DNA of 64,000 nucleotides. Source: Rutpela maculata. Lineage: Eukaryota > Arthropoda > Insecta > Coleoptera > Cerambycidae. The notes beneath the pieces are model-generated. The model searched no databases. It had not been told where the DNA came from and worked only from the letters and a program-made list of their open reading frames with translations. The stretch spans positions 138,891,677 to 138,955,676 of the forward strand of contig OW386290.2 in assembly GCA_936432065.2 (NCBI GenBank), given 5' to 3'. Shown here piece after piece: positions 33,129-44,212 of this stretch (position 1 is its first letter; the number at the start of each line of letters is the position of its first letter). A program made the position numbers and the translations under genes.

Positions 33129-34266
33129 CCGCTGCCCAAGGAATCACTACTTCCACATCCAGATTTTCTATCCAAGTCTCTCACAATGAAAAAATGTTTA
33201 TATATGTAAGTAACACAGCCACAAACATTTTTGGCCTGGATACTACACTAGTATATTCCCATGTATTTTCACGCGCTGAATCCAAATCCGAGGTCATAAT
33301 TGGTCGATTGGCTCATATATTCAAGATAACCTCAAAAACAGATAAAAATGGTTCCAACAGACCAACAGAGACCTAGACGCGACAGACAGAAATTTTTCTT
33401 GTTCAAACTTAAAATCTTGATGTTTCATGACATTCTAAGCCTATTTGAACAACGAAAATTTTCAAAAAATTGTTTTTGCGTTAGTATACTGCCATTGGAT
33501 ATGGAAGTAATACGCAGAAAACGACATGACAAAAATATCAGAAAATCATTGTATGCCGTGGACTACACGATAAAAATAAAGCTTCTACTTCAAGCATTTT
33601 CTTCGAGAAAACATACTACGCACGCGAGGTAACCCACTGCGCATTCATACTACTTGAAGTAACCCATTGCGCATCCATTTTACTCGAGGAAACCCACTGC
33701 GCATCCATACTACTTGAGGTAACCCACTGCGCATCTGTGGTACTCGAGAAAAGCCACGGCGATAGCAAAATACTCGAGGAAACCTACTGCGCATCCATAC
33801 TACTAGTGGTATCCTACTGCGCGTCCATAATACTGGGGGAAACCTACTGCGTATCCATATTACTTGAGGTAATCCACTGCGCATCCATACTACTTGAGGT
33901 AACCTACTGCGCATCTATGTTACTCGAGGAAAGCCACTGACAGAGAGGTGGTAATGGGGGTAGATGAAGTAAAAGACAAATTTTTGAGGTCTTAATAAGG
34001 TAAATCACACCTTATTTACCTTATTTATCCCCCAACCCCTCCTTAAAATACATACGTGTACCAAATTTCAAGTCAATATCTTAAACAGTTCCAGAGTGAA
34101 CGTGCTCACAAAAAAAGCTACAGACAGAAGACCGACCGACAGACAGACAGAATTTTTTTTGCTCAAACTTAAAATCTCGACGTTTCATAACATTCTAAGC
34201 TTATTTGAACAATAAAAATTTAAAATTTTTTTTTTGCATTACTATACTTCCACTGGATGTGAAAGT
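33129..34266 (+). mobile_element. Family A composite (two copies, linker and minisatellite)
   Basis: The first part (33129-33508) begins CCGCTGCCCAAGGAATCACT and ends in a hairpin-like CCATTGGATATGGAAGTA. About 100 bp of linker follows, then the minisatellite (33611-33945), then the 3' portion of a second copy (33946-34266) ending CACTGGATGTGAAAGTA. Order and orientation match the composite at 190-2007 on the opposite strand. It interrupts the right arm of a foldback between TCATAAAA and TTAAAATGTC. No coding capacity. Confidence 0.8.
33611..33945. repeat. 30-bp minisatellite array, about 11 units
   Basis: Units of the form GGTAACCCACTGCGCATCCA then TACTACTTGA, alternating with an ACTCGAGGAAA-type half. 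It is the reverse complement of the unit at 813-1290. One unit near 33755 is disrupted (GGCGATAGC). Frames through it on both strands are repeat artefacts. Confidence 0.9.
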
Positions 34267-34460
34267 AAATTAAAATGTCAATTTGACAAATGTAAAAATC
34301 AAAAAATTGGCCTTTTCCTTCATTTTCGATGCCGTGGGGGTCGGCTAGATATTAACCGATTTGGCCAAAAATTTACCAGAATTAGTTTTAGATACATAGT
34401 GACAAATTAGAATACCGCATCTGCAAATTCAAATTTTCCTTATTTTTCATGTTATATTTG
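34267..34460. repeat. Foldback element: remainder of right arm
   Basis: Contains AAATGTCAATTTGACAAATG, GCCGTGGGGGTCGGCTAGA and GCAAATTCAAATTTTCC, the inverted counterparts of the left arm at 32745-32900. It completes the foldback once the family A composite is disregarded. Confidence 0.8.
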
Positions 34461-34478
34461 TGGTCATTTTTTTAAAAT

Positions 34479-35485
34479 TTATCTTTTGTTTTTTGTTGGT
34501 GAAGAATAGACTGATAAAAAAAGAGTGTGACGTGGGTCAAGCAGGCAGATCTCTTTGAAAAGTCTGTCAGAAGAATATGTGATTTCTTTATTAAATATTA
34601 TTTTAAGAATTCCCTTCTGGATAATTACTAAATTATTAAGAATTGTTTTACCAAACCACCCCATAATAATATTCCGTAGTTAATATGCGACTCAACATTG
34701 ATATATAATTTTTAAAGAGTCTATGTTCAAAAAAGTTTTCAAAGTTTTTAATTTATATATGAGCGATTGTAGTTTTTTAATTACATAAATCACATGATTA
34801 TCCCATCTGGTGGGAGTCGATAATGATGCCTAGATACTTGAATTCCGAATTCCGTTTTACGAGCTATTTCGAATTGATTTGAGACTGTGAGGTTTTGGAA
34901 TGTTAGCAGATTATTATTGTTAGTGTACGTTGGTAAGTAATATGTTTTATTAAGATTAATTGTGAGAAATTTGGTATTAAACCACTCTTTAATATTTTTT
35001 TTATCTTCTTCGATTATGGATTTCAGTGACATCCAGTTTTCAGCTGTATAAAATATTGCAGTATCGTCGGCATATGTTATTATACTTCCCTTAGTTTAGC
35101 TAGAAAATAAATCATTTAAATAGATATTAAACAGAACTGGCCCTAGTACGGTTTCTTGTGGAACGCCATACTCTATCGTTCTAAAGTCACTTACAAGTCG
35201 TATATTTTAACGCACTGAAGTCTATTTGAGAGATAGCTTTTAAACAGATCTAGCGTGTTTCCTCTTATACCTACACCTACAGTGAGCTCAAGAGCAGAGC
35301 ATGGCTAACCATATCAAAGGCTTTGGCCAGGTCTATAAATACACAGAGTGATTATTACTGTCCAATTCAGAATACATTTTAGAGTTTAGCTGAAGAATGG
35401 CATCTTGCGTTAAGATGCCTTCACAAAAATCATATTGTCTATTTGATAATATTTTATGTTTATTAAAATAATCAGTCTTTTTTAA
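34479..35485 (-). pseudogene. Jockey-like non-LTR retrotransposon RT to C-terminus, broken
   Basis: Read from 35485 downward: YFNKHKILSNRQYDF, then DLAKAFDMVSHALLL-like residues (frameshifted), then YGVPQETVLGPVLFNIYLND (about 35165-35105). A stop follows, then ITYADDTAIFYTAENWMSL (intact YADD, about 35075-35020), then EWFNTKFLTINLNKTYYLPT. A frameshift leads to NYGILLWGGL (about 34690) and NNLVIIQKGILKIIFNKEIT. RT blocks 2 to 7 and the start of the C-terminal region are represented. The upstream endonuclease and the 3' end are missing. Confidence 0.85.
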
Positions 35486-37440
35486 AAAAAAATTTCATTT
35501 ATTAGGAATTAGGAATTATTTCAAGATGAAAACAAATACTTACAAATTGAAAAAATCAAGGAATTTTAAATTATCCCATTAGTTCCTGATACTAAGTAAA
35601 TGTCCAATTTGCAACGATAACGGCAACAGCCAACCGTTCCAGCTCAGGCGGACTGATTTCAACAGAAATTAATCTTGATTGCCCGAGACTAGATACAACC
35701 AATTGATTACGAGGTTTTAATGTTTTTTATCGGTGGACGTTCATTCGCTCTAGAGCAGCGGTATTCCGAATCATCACCTGGCGTTATGCTAAATAGATAC
35801 ATTTTATATGTAATGTGCAGGTCCTTCAACTATATAGTTTTAATAAATTAGATGGAAAATATTCGAGGTTTGATGACCATATATTAAAGTCAACACTCTT
35901 CTGTTGAAGTGAACGCAAATTATTATTTATTACTAGGATAAAAAAAGAATGAGATCAGCTTCTTGCTTTTACTATTACAGTTTGAATGTACAAAGAATTT
36001 TATTCACTGTCTTAAGTTTACATCTGTGTAAATAACAAAAAGGTCTGTGTACAAAGCTTTTATTTCAAAATTACCCACCATGATACGATAACTCTTAAAC
36101 TAGAGCAAATATCATATTGAATAAAAATACGTCGATTTAGTTTTAAACGAAAGAAACACGAGAAAGTTATGGCAGACATATATGGCAGGAAGTTTTGGCA
36201 GACATATAACTATAAAAGTATGAACTCTTTTTAAAATGCACCGAAATCTCGTTTAAATAAATTCAGTACCTAAAATCTTCTCATAAGTGATAATAATAAA
36301 TAATATAGTTTATTTACAAGAAAAAAACATCAATATGTTGCAAAATAGAGATGTAAGGTTTTAGATATGGCATCCATCTTGAAAAAAATAAGAAAATTAA
36401 ATGTTCCCTCTGCACACATTAAAATACTCCATATGTTCTTTTAATTACGCATTATGTTTTGAATAATCAATTTATGGAAATTAACAACAGTTTTAGTTAC
36501 ATAGGAGTCAATATTTTGAAGAACAATTTTTTCCATCAATCTTAATCATTCACTTAATTTGAAGAATTTCAGTGGCGCATTGTTAATTCATGGAATGTCG
36601 TATCATATATCGACAGTGAAATTTCAATCGCAAGTTAATTTTAGCTTTAGTAATCCCATAAAATTGAAATTTCAATGTACATGTATTTAGTCACAAAGCG
36701 AATAAGTCGAAACAACGGTTGAATGTTTTTATATTTTATAAGTTCGTAGATATAACTGTCATAAAACGACTCAATCAAGAACAGTAATAACGCATCGACA
36801 ATGAAAACCAGCTACAAAATTTCTAATTTGGGAAACTTTATAAAATAGTTTTTTAAGAGCTTCTTGAGATATTTTATAGATGATGTAAGAATGTTACTCA
36901 GGGGTTATAAATAGTTGCATAATTATTGTTTTTGTGGCCTTTAGATAAAAAGATTTTATAAACCTGTGTATATAGTGACTGCATAGATGTTGATAGAACG
37001 TTCTCAGGCCTTAATTTTAAAGCTTTTATTCTTATATAATGGTGCTTTAGACGTTCTTGTAGCTATTATAAATTAATTAGTGCTAGTTGAGAGGTAATCA
37101 CGAAAGATGACGTGTTACCACCAGACGTATTAGACAGCAAACGGAGCCCAACTAGAATAATTTTCATGAGCCACAAAACATCTGACAAGACGTTGTGAAT
37201 AAAATAGAATAGAATATCTTCATTTACTACTTTACAACATATATGTGTTTTAAGAAGGTCAATAAAAAGAAAAAGAAAACAAGACAGAATAGAAACGTAT
37301 TAATCTTTACAGTTAGACATGTATATCACAATAAGTGAGCTTATATGGGTAAGCATATTGCATGATGAACAAGGAGAAAGAAATGATAATTCACTGTAAT
37401 GTGTGATAGGTAGAAAAATTATTAGTTAAACATTAATTAC
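35486..37440. other. AT-rich DNA, no gene recognised
   Basis: About 2 kb without coding signal. CTCTAGAG followed by CAGCGGTATTCC at 35748-35767 resembles a lone hAT-type end next to an 8-bp target copy. AAAATAGAATAGAAT at 37201-37215 resembles a short non-LTR tail. Confidence 0.4.
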
Positions 37441-37449
37441 ACGGGTCTA

Positions 37450-37700
37450 CAAAAAAAAAATGTCTTGTCCTAAGGTACTAATCTAACTTTTCTGAAGTAT
37501 TTTGACGCGCTGAAGCTAATTTTGGACAAAAAAAAATTCTACCGACTCAGTTTTCCTCTACCACCTCCTTCATCCCCTAAAAAGGGCAAAAAAAGTCTTG
37601 TCCTAAGGATCTCATCTAACGAAGTAATTTGACGCGCTAATTTTGGACAAAAAAATCTAGGGATGAAGGGGGGTGGTAGAGAGAAACTGGGTGTACCAGT
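37450..37700. repeat. Direct duplication (~80 bp) with an inverted pair
   Basis: GTCTTGTCCTAAGG, ATCTAAC, TTTGACGCGCT and AATTTTGGACAAAAAAA occur twice in order (37459-37535 and 37591-37660). Between and after them, CCTCTACCACC/CTTCATCCC and GGGATGAAGGGGGGTGGTAG form an inverted pair. Confidence 0.8.
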
Positions 37701-37714
37701 ATATCAGAGTTTTA

Positions 37715-39060
37715 ATTAAAAGTTGATACATATTTATGGATTTCTAACAGGGAGTAATAGAGTAGGCACCGGCATAATGCCATACTTTTTGAATAAAGAT
37801 TTACAATGGTCTCGGAAACCCACATTGGAAATTATGCTTTTTTTTTATAGCCTAAATATACGTACAGCCGCAGATGAATTACCCCATAAGATTACCCCAT
37901 AACTCAAGGATGAGTGATATACAAAGTAATAAGCATTTAGTAACATGTTATTATTTAGGATATTTTTCAATTGTTTTAAGAGAAATATATGATTTGATTG
38001 TTTTTTACAGAGATGGTCAACATGACATGTACAATTCAGAAAACTATCCAGAGTTATCCCGAGTAGTTTTACACTCTCCGCATGCGAAGTACTGTTGGAG
38101 AAAGTGATCCTTTGCGTCTTTTCTTTATTTAATTTCAAATTATTGGAGGAGGTCCAGGATTCGGCTATAAGTTCAATATTTTTTGCAGTTTTCAATGTCA
38201 TCCTTGTTTTTTTCGGAACTTATTAAAGTTCTATCGTCAGCAAAAAAGAGGCATTTCTCAGGGAGAAGATGATAATAAAAATCGTTAATGTAGATTATAA
38301 ATAGTAGTGGACCCAGGACAGAGCCCTGGGCTACACCATATTTAATAAATTCTAAATCAGACATACTGTTGTTAAAGTTTACACATTGTTTCCTATTTTG
38401 AAGGTAGGACTCAAAGAGCAAGAGGGGTGGTCTCCGTAGGACATTTTCTCCAGCAGGGTATCACGCGAGACGCAGTCAGAAGCCTTGCTGAGGTCACACA
38501 GAGTTAACGCTGTGTGTCTACCCTCATCAAGGCCTCCGACAACGTCTCGCATGGCATTATACACCGCCTGTGTTGTAGAGCAGTTTCTACGGAAACTGTA
38601 TTGACTGCTATTTAGGAGAAAATTTTTTTCAAGGAATTTTTCTAATCTGGTTTTAGATGTCTAGAATTTTTCCAAAGATTAATATGATTGAGATAGGGCG
38701 GAAGTTGTCCATTTCGCTTTTTTAAACATAGGCACCTCTTTGGCAACTTTGAATATATCAGGAAATGTACTTTCCTTAAAACATGCATTTGCCAGGTGAG
38801 TGAACGGTATGACCAGGTATGACCAGGAAGTCTACAGTATCTTTGATAATTTTAGTGTTCAGATCATATGTCATTGCTGTAATGCCGTAATTTTTTAATA
38901 ACATTATGGCATTTTATACCTCGGAGGGTGTAACGGATTTAAGAAAAAAGAATAAGAATTAGTAGCAATATTTTTCAGAAATTTTAAAGGCATGTGGTCA
39001 CTGGCAGGCAAATCTTTAATAATATTTTCAGCTATTGTAACAAAGAAGTTACTAAATTGA
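37715..39060 (-). pseudogene. Jockey-like non-LTR retrotransposon ORF2, broken
   Basis: From 39060 downward: FSNFFVTIAENIIKDLPA (upstream of RT), then decayed fingers, then MYNAMRDVVGGLDEGRHTAL and LCDLSKASDCVSRDTL (38564-38440). After a frameshift come YGVAQGSVLGPLLFIIYIND and LFFADDRTLISSEK (FADD intact, about 38235). Then ESWTSSNNLKLNKEKT, VKLLGITLDSF and LSYGVILWGNSSAAVRIFRL (to 37845) follow. After a stop it continues NVGFRDHCKSLFKKYGIMPV (to about 37730). FSKAFD has become LSKASD. The 5' endonuclease region and the 3' UTR were not identified. Confidence 0.85.
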
Positions 39061-39798
39061 GTTGATAAGTGTGAGTAAATAGGAACAAGAAATATAATAA
39101 CTTGAACTCACACTGAGACTGAAACTAAAGTTTATAGGTTGATTACACCTACTCATGTTAAAATATTGTGTTGTGGAATTCAAGACCACTAATAAAAACC
39201 CAGCACATTTACCATTTACCTCTATATTACGATTTTAAATTTAAATAATTTTAGTCATTTCCAAACGGGTATATCAATACCATTCTATCCCTGTACGTCA
39301 CTGATATCGTTTGGCAGGCAATTTTCCTCTAAACGACTCGATATTTTCTGAAGTTTTGCAACCGTTCGGTTGAAAAATGGTTGTTGATAACGTGTGTAAC
39401 GATCACCGATCTATTTTTCCCCATTGCATCGTTAATTAGCTGCATATCTGACATTCCATTATTTAAGTAAATGCGCGGCAATGATAATAAATAGCAGGCA
39501 TTAGCGCGAACAGAAAATCTGAATAAATAGTGGTTCAAAAGTAAGAAAACAGCAGAGGGTTGCAGTAATAGTAGGTTTACGGTAGAACTTAATAGTACAA
39601 GAAACGTTAACTTCAACTTTTTATTTTTGAGTCCAGGAATTCATTATTTATTAGGCACCGAGCACTCTCTATAGTAAGTATTTACAATATTTTATTTTGC
39701 AAAAGCTGGGATTTTTCTACATTCCTCTCGGAACCGTTTTGGCGTGTGTGTAAAATTAAACCAACATTTTTTAAGAATAACCTTTTTTCCTTCTTGTA
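39061..39798. other. Unannotated DNA
   Basis: No gene recognised. The minus frame 39329-39616 has no family motif. Confidence 0.4.
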
Positions 39799-40020
39799 CA
39801 GGGTGGACCAAATTAGATGGGATTTGGGGTTTGTTTTCAAACCACGGCGACTACCGAGCTACAGAGCGTTTTTGGAAAATTGGTATTTTTGGATAACCTC
39901 TGTATCTCAATTACCAAGTGTCGAATTGAAAATCGAACAATACATTCTTAAGGCACTTTTTTGAATAGAATCCGTTGCCGATAAGAAGAAAATTAGGCAT
40001 GCCTCTATTTTCAAGATATA

Positions 40021-42130
40021 CAGTGTGTCCCAGGATAGATGTAAGAGGTGTCATGGAACAAAAATGTTGGTATTTTGGAATTTTGGAATGGTATTTGGGG
40101 ATTGAGTCCTGCTTGTTGTAAAACTAAAGTATACCAAAAATGGCTTAATTTGATGTTCTACAGGGTGTTTTATAAGCAAAGTTGTAAAAATCACCACTAA
40201 TACAGTACCTTTATTTTTCAAAATATGAAAAAATTCCACTAAGAAAAGTTATTTAGAATGCAATTTTATACCTCTATACCAAATTTCAGGAATATAAAAT
40301 TATTTTTTTGAAACTTCCCACTTTTTCAATAAATTAGTATTTTATTTTGAACCATTCAATTAAAACTGCATAGAAATTATTTTTTGTGAATTAATATTTA
40401 AAGTTATGTAGAAGCTAAAAGTAGGCTATGAGAAAAGCAGTGGATACACATTTATCATTTATTATTGACATATCTGTCAAACGTAGTCAATATTATCCTT
40501 AATTTCTCTTTCAAATTAACGAACCAAGCATAAAAAATTAAGTGAAAATGGTACTCACAGTGCGTGAAAAAATTTATATTGTGCAATGCTACGGAATTGG
40601 CGGTGAAAACTCGCTAAGAGAAGTGGTAAGCCAATTTAATTTGAAATTTCCAAACACTGCTTTGTCACGTACTCAGGCTATGAGAATAATTAGAAAGTTT
40701 CTGACTACTGGTAGTGTTCTTAACTTGAAAAGAAAAATAAAAGCATATGATGAAGACAATGTTGGAGCTATTATAGATCATGCCTCTGTTATAGAAAATC
40801 CTAGGATGCCACTAAGAGAGAGATCAGCTCTTATTAATATTAGCAAGTCTGAACTCCAAAGAATTTACAAGGCAAAGAAAATTAGGGCATATAAAGCAAA
40901 TTATAAACATACACTTGAAGAGGGAGATGACAGCCGTAGGTTGGATTTTTGTTTGACCATTGGAGAAAAAATCATGGAAGAGAGATTTTTTCATCATTAC
41001 ATAATGTTCTCAGATGAATCCACATTCACATCTCAGAATTGTCGGTTTTGGGCTTCTGAAAATCCAAATTTCAGAATTCATTGTAGAAGACAATATTATA
41101 AAAAAGTGAATGTGTGGTGTGCCGTTTCTTATCACGTTGGAGTTATTGGACCTTATTTCATTGAGGGAAGGTTAAACCAGCACACTTATTTACAGCTTCT
41201 TGAAAGATTTTCTGAAGAACATTTAGATATTTTAAAAGATATGCCTTTAGTACATTTTCAACATGATGGTTGCCCTAGCCACTCCACAGAAATGGTTAAT
41301 CGGTGGTTGAATTTAAATTTTGGAGAAAATTGGATTGCCAGGAATGGACCGATCAAGTGGCCGGCGAGATCTCCAGACCTATCAATATTGGATTTCTATT
41401 TATGCAGCTGGTCTATGCTGAACCACTTCCTAACGATGTAGCAGTATTGAAGCAGAGAAATACAAATGCCGTGAACTCCATACCGTTAGATCATATTCGA
41501 AACAGTTTTAAGGACTTTAGGCGAAGGATCGAAATGTGTGTGGTGTGGTAGTAGCTACGTCGAATAATAAAAAAGTTGTAAACATTGATTTGTATTGGTC
41601 AATAATTAATTTGTTTGTGAATCTGTTATGTTTTTGACATTTATTACTTGTTATAATTTTTAAACCTCATTAATCTTCTGTTAGTAATTGTTTCTTGTTT
41701 TACGATTAGTTCGATTAACATTATACCTTCTTACACTCGTATATTAAATTTTTTATTTACCAATAGCTTACTTTTTGAGATGATTAACATTTGCTCCTAC
41801 ACAACTTTAAATATAAATTCAACTTTTAAAAAAAATGGGAAGTTTCAAAAAAATAATTTTATATTCCTGAAATTTGGTATAGAAGTATAAAAATACATTC
41901 TAAATAACTTTTCTTAGTGGAATTTTTTCATATTTTGAAAAATAAAGGTACTTTATTAGTGGTGATTTTTACAAATTTGCTTATAAAACACTCTGTAGAA
42001 CACCAAATTAAGTCATTTATGGTATACTTTAGTTTTACAACAAGCAGGACTCAATCCCCAAAAACTATTTCAAAATTCCAAAATTTTTGGTCCATTACAC
42101 CTCTTGTTACATCTATCTTGGGACACACTG
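40021..42130 (+). mobile_element. Inner mariner element (mariner 1) inserted in mariner 2's arm
   Basis: Ends are CAGTGTGTCCCAGGATAGAT (left) and inverted CAGTGTGTCCCAAGATAGAT (right), flanked by TA at 40019-40020 and 42131-42132. Arms are about 310 bp. A second terminus-like motif, TACAGGGTGTTTTATAAGC, starts at 40159 with its inverse ending at 41997, giving a nested inner span of about 1.84 kb. Without this element the host arm reads TATAGACATAA, matching the intact right arm of mariner 2, so the insertion site is exact. Confidence 0.92.
40548..41551 (+). pseudogene. Mariner-like transposase, nearly intact, one frameshift
   Basis: The ATG at 40548 gives MVLTVREKIYIVQCYGIGGE, followed by an HTH-type N-terminus and VIENPRMPLRERSALINIS. 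The catalytic region reads HHYIMFSDESTFTSQNCRFW (first Asp), VNVWCAV, VHFQHDGCPSHS (second Asp) and KWPARSPDLSILDFYL (third Asp). There are 41 residues between the second and third Asp by my count. The first frame runs into a stop at 41439-41441, but the next frame continues VYAEPLPNDVAVLKQRNTNA and RNSFKDFRRRIEMCVVW to 41551, so a small deletion near 41405 broke a protein of about 335 aa. Confidence 0.9.
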
Positions 42131-42132
42131 TA

Positions 42133-42400
42133 GACATAATATGTGCATTTTTAAATAATTGCATTATTCGATCACAATCCAAATTAGTTCTCCAACGATA
42201 TATCATTTGCCATATTTATCTCTAGGAATAGTGGTTAATTTTCGAGAAATTTAATATATTTGTGAGGAGGCCATGGAAAACTATTAACAACAACACTTCT
42301 TATAATATAAAATAATTTTGTCAAAAATAGGAAAAACTAAACTACTACTAATAAATGTTCGAATTGTCTTCCATTGACATTTGCACATATTTATCGCATT
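42133..42400. repeat. Resumed left arm of mariner 2
   Basis: GACATAAT through TTCGATCACAATCCA, TTTTCGAGAAATTTAATATA and GAAAACTATTAACAACAACA match, inverted, the right-arm blocks at 44205-44400. The start of mariner 2's transposase homology follows. Confidence 0.8.
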
Positions 42401-42404
42401 TCTA

Positions 42405-43005
42405 ATATATAGAAAATCCTAATATATGGTCTCGCGAAATACAGGAAAATTTAGGAATCCCAAAAACAACTGCGTTGCGTTGCTTAAAAGAAAATAAATT
42501 CAAACCCTTCAAAAATAGGATGTCACCATCTATACCAAAGCGACTTTCAAAGGCGTCTCTATTTTTGCCAGTGCTTTTGTGTCATTGCAGTGAAGTGAAG
42601 TCATTGCAATGAGTCTTGAAGGAACAATTATATGGACAGACGAGGCTCATATAAGCAGTGCCGGACCGGAACATTTAATCGATAATAATCACCATTGGGC
42701 TCACGAAAATCCGCACGTAACCGCTACAGTTAATCGTCAAGGAACACATGGATTTGGTGTATGGTGCGGTTTTATTGGATACCAAATAAGTCCCAAATTT
42801 TTTCACGGTAATTTGAATATCGAAAATATTAACATTCTACGGCAAGAAATAGAGCCCTTTGTAGATAATATGCCTGTAAGACAATTTCAAAGATTAATTT
42901 ATCAACCTGATGGTGCCCCAGGTCATACGTCAAATGAAACACGAAATTATTTAAATGCTCAATTTGGAGAGGATTTTAATAATAATAATATTGTTTATTG
43001 TAAAG
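42405..43005 (+). pseudogene. Mariner 2 transposase, N-terminal and central part
   Basis: Translation begins IENPNIWSREIQENLGIPKT and TALRCLKENKFKPF (HTH region). A frameshift near 42600 leads to the 42609 frame: LEGTIIWTDEAHISSAGPEH (first Asp), HGFGVWCGFIGYQISPKFFH, and IYQPDGAPGHTSNETRNYL (second Asp), then NAQFGEDF. It stops being mariner-like at about 42985, where unrelated AT-rich sequence begins. The C-terminus resumes at 43955. All three catalytic Asp are present across the two parts. Confidence 0.85.
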
Positions 43006-43544
43006 AGAATAATAATTACATTTACATAAGGAACGTACAACAAACATAGAAATTAGTCTAAAAAGTAACTAAATACTTGCATAGACTCTTAAAGTAAAAA
43101 ATTTAATGACAAAAAAAATCAAATTATATATATAATGTTAAATACAGTCAGTAATTGAATTTATTTAATTTTCAAAATCCTACATTATTAAAATTAAAAT
43201 TATATACTATTAATTAACTAATTAGTTGATATTAATTATATGCTAATTTGCTTAAGCTACGTAAAATCCACACAATCATATTTTTCTTATATTGAAATTG
43301 CACAGAGGACTTTTCAGGATTTAGCTGTGTGGAGAGTTAATCACTTAATACGTGAAAGTGTTAGAACAGTACTAGTCATAAATACCACAATTTAAAAAAT
43401 CCTTAGTTTGAATTCACTTATAATTTGAATATATAAAAATTTAATCAATAAAATTTAATAAAAATATTTAAAAAATAAAAATTTAACAAAGTAATAATAT
43501 ATTAATAAAAAAATCAATAGAAACATTAACGCTAATTTTTACTT

Positions 43545-43841
43545 TTAGTCAATCAGCTCGTGTATTTCTAATCGCCGCACTGTAGGCAGGTATATTTTTA
43601 TTCTTTTTCTAAATGCTTGTAGATGTATTGCATTCTTTATTGCCACTGGTAAATGATTATACAATTTTGGGCCAAGGAAATAATAACTTTTTTGTCCAAC
43701 AGTTTTATACATAAATGGAGGTAAGTAGTCATTTTTATGTCTTGTATTGTAAGTGTGTTCATTTCTCTTTAATAATGTTTTATTTTGGAATTGTTTGACG
43801 TTGCATTGGATGTAAAAGAGCTGATTGGATAGATATATCAC
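43545..43841 (-). pseudogene. Non-LTR retrotransposon C-terminal fragment
   Basis: Minus-strand frame includes LKRNEHTYNTRHKNDYLPPF, YYFLGPKLYNHLPVAIK and LQAFRKRIKIYL. H-YNTR and G-KLYN-LP are the standard end of Jockey/CR1-like ORF2 proteins. The frame ends at a natural stop at 43545. RT itself is not present, which fits a 5'-truncated insertion. Confidence 0.8.
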
Positions 43842-43856
43842 TCAGGACTAGTTTAT

Positions 43857-43921
43857 CAATGTCTAGTTAGCTAAGTTAACTAAATTGATAGCTAACAATT
43901 AATTTAGCTAACTGGACATTA
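43857..43921. repeat. 65-bp hairpin with ~17-bp arms
   Basis: AATGTCTAGTTAGCTAA and, inverted, AATGTCCAGTTAGCTAA flank a ~31-base centre that also contains TAGCTAACAATTAA. Only one arm mismatch. Confidence 0.8.
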
Positions 43922-43954
43922 ATACACAATAAAGTAGTTTAGATATTTTTTAAT

Positions 43955-44212
43955 TTTCAAGAAATAATGGTCCTGTTTTGTGGCTAGCTAGATCTCCCGA
44001 TATAACCCCTGCCGACTTTTGGCTTTGGGGGTTATTTAAAAAATATTATATATATAGAACGTTCTAATAGCATAGAAGAATTGGAAAACAAAACATTAGC
44101 TGCGTCTCGGACAATATCTCCTCTCATGATTGAAAATACAACAAATGCTGTAAGAAGAAGATGTCAAAATTGCATAGATATCAATGGAAGACAATTCGAA
44201 TATTTATTGTAG
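43955..44212 (+). pseudogene. Mariner 2 transposase, C-terminal part
   Basis: Reads NGPVLWLARSPDITPADFWL then WGLFKKYY (third catalytic Asp in PADFW). After a frameshift it reads ELENKTLAASRTISPLMIEN, AVRRRCQNCID and GRQFEYLL with a natural stop near 44210. It completes the transposase begun at 42405. Confidence 0.85.

Larger units (their letters stand above)
42985..43952 (-). mobile_element. Non-LTR 3' fragment inserted in mariner 2
   Basis: About 960 bp splits the mariner 2 transposase between NAQFGEDF and GPVLWLARSPD. On the minus strand it carries a non-LTR C-terminus (43545-43841) followed by an AT-rich 3' UTR toward lower coordinates. That UTR ends in an AATAATAATAAT run that reads as a short tandem tail on the minus strand. 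The 5' side (43857-43950) includes a small hairpin. Target duplication not determined. Confidence 0.65.

Noticed and set aside
33645..33914. Long minus-strand and plus-strand frames with repeated peptides
   Set aside because: The 30-bp unit is a multiple of three, so any stop-free unit makes a long repetitive frame. This is an artefact of the minisatellite.
41917..42225. 102-codon plus-strand frame beginning MEFFHILKNKGT
   Set aside because: It lies in the inverted arm of a mariner. The same peptide appears from the other arm at 40051-40239 on the minus strand, so it is a TIR artefact.
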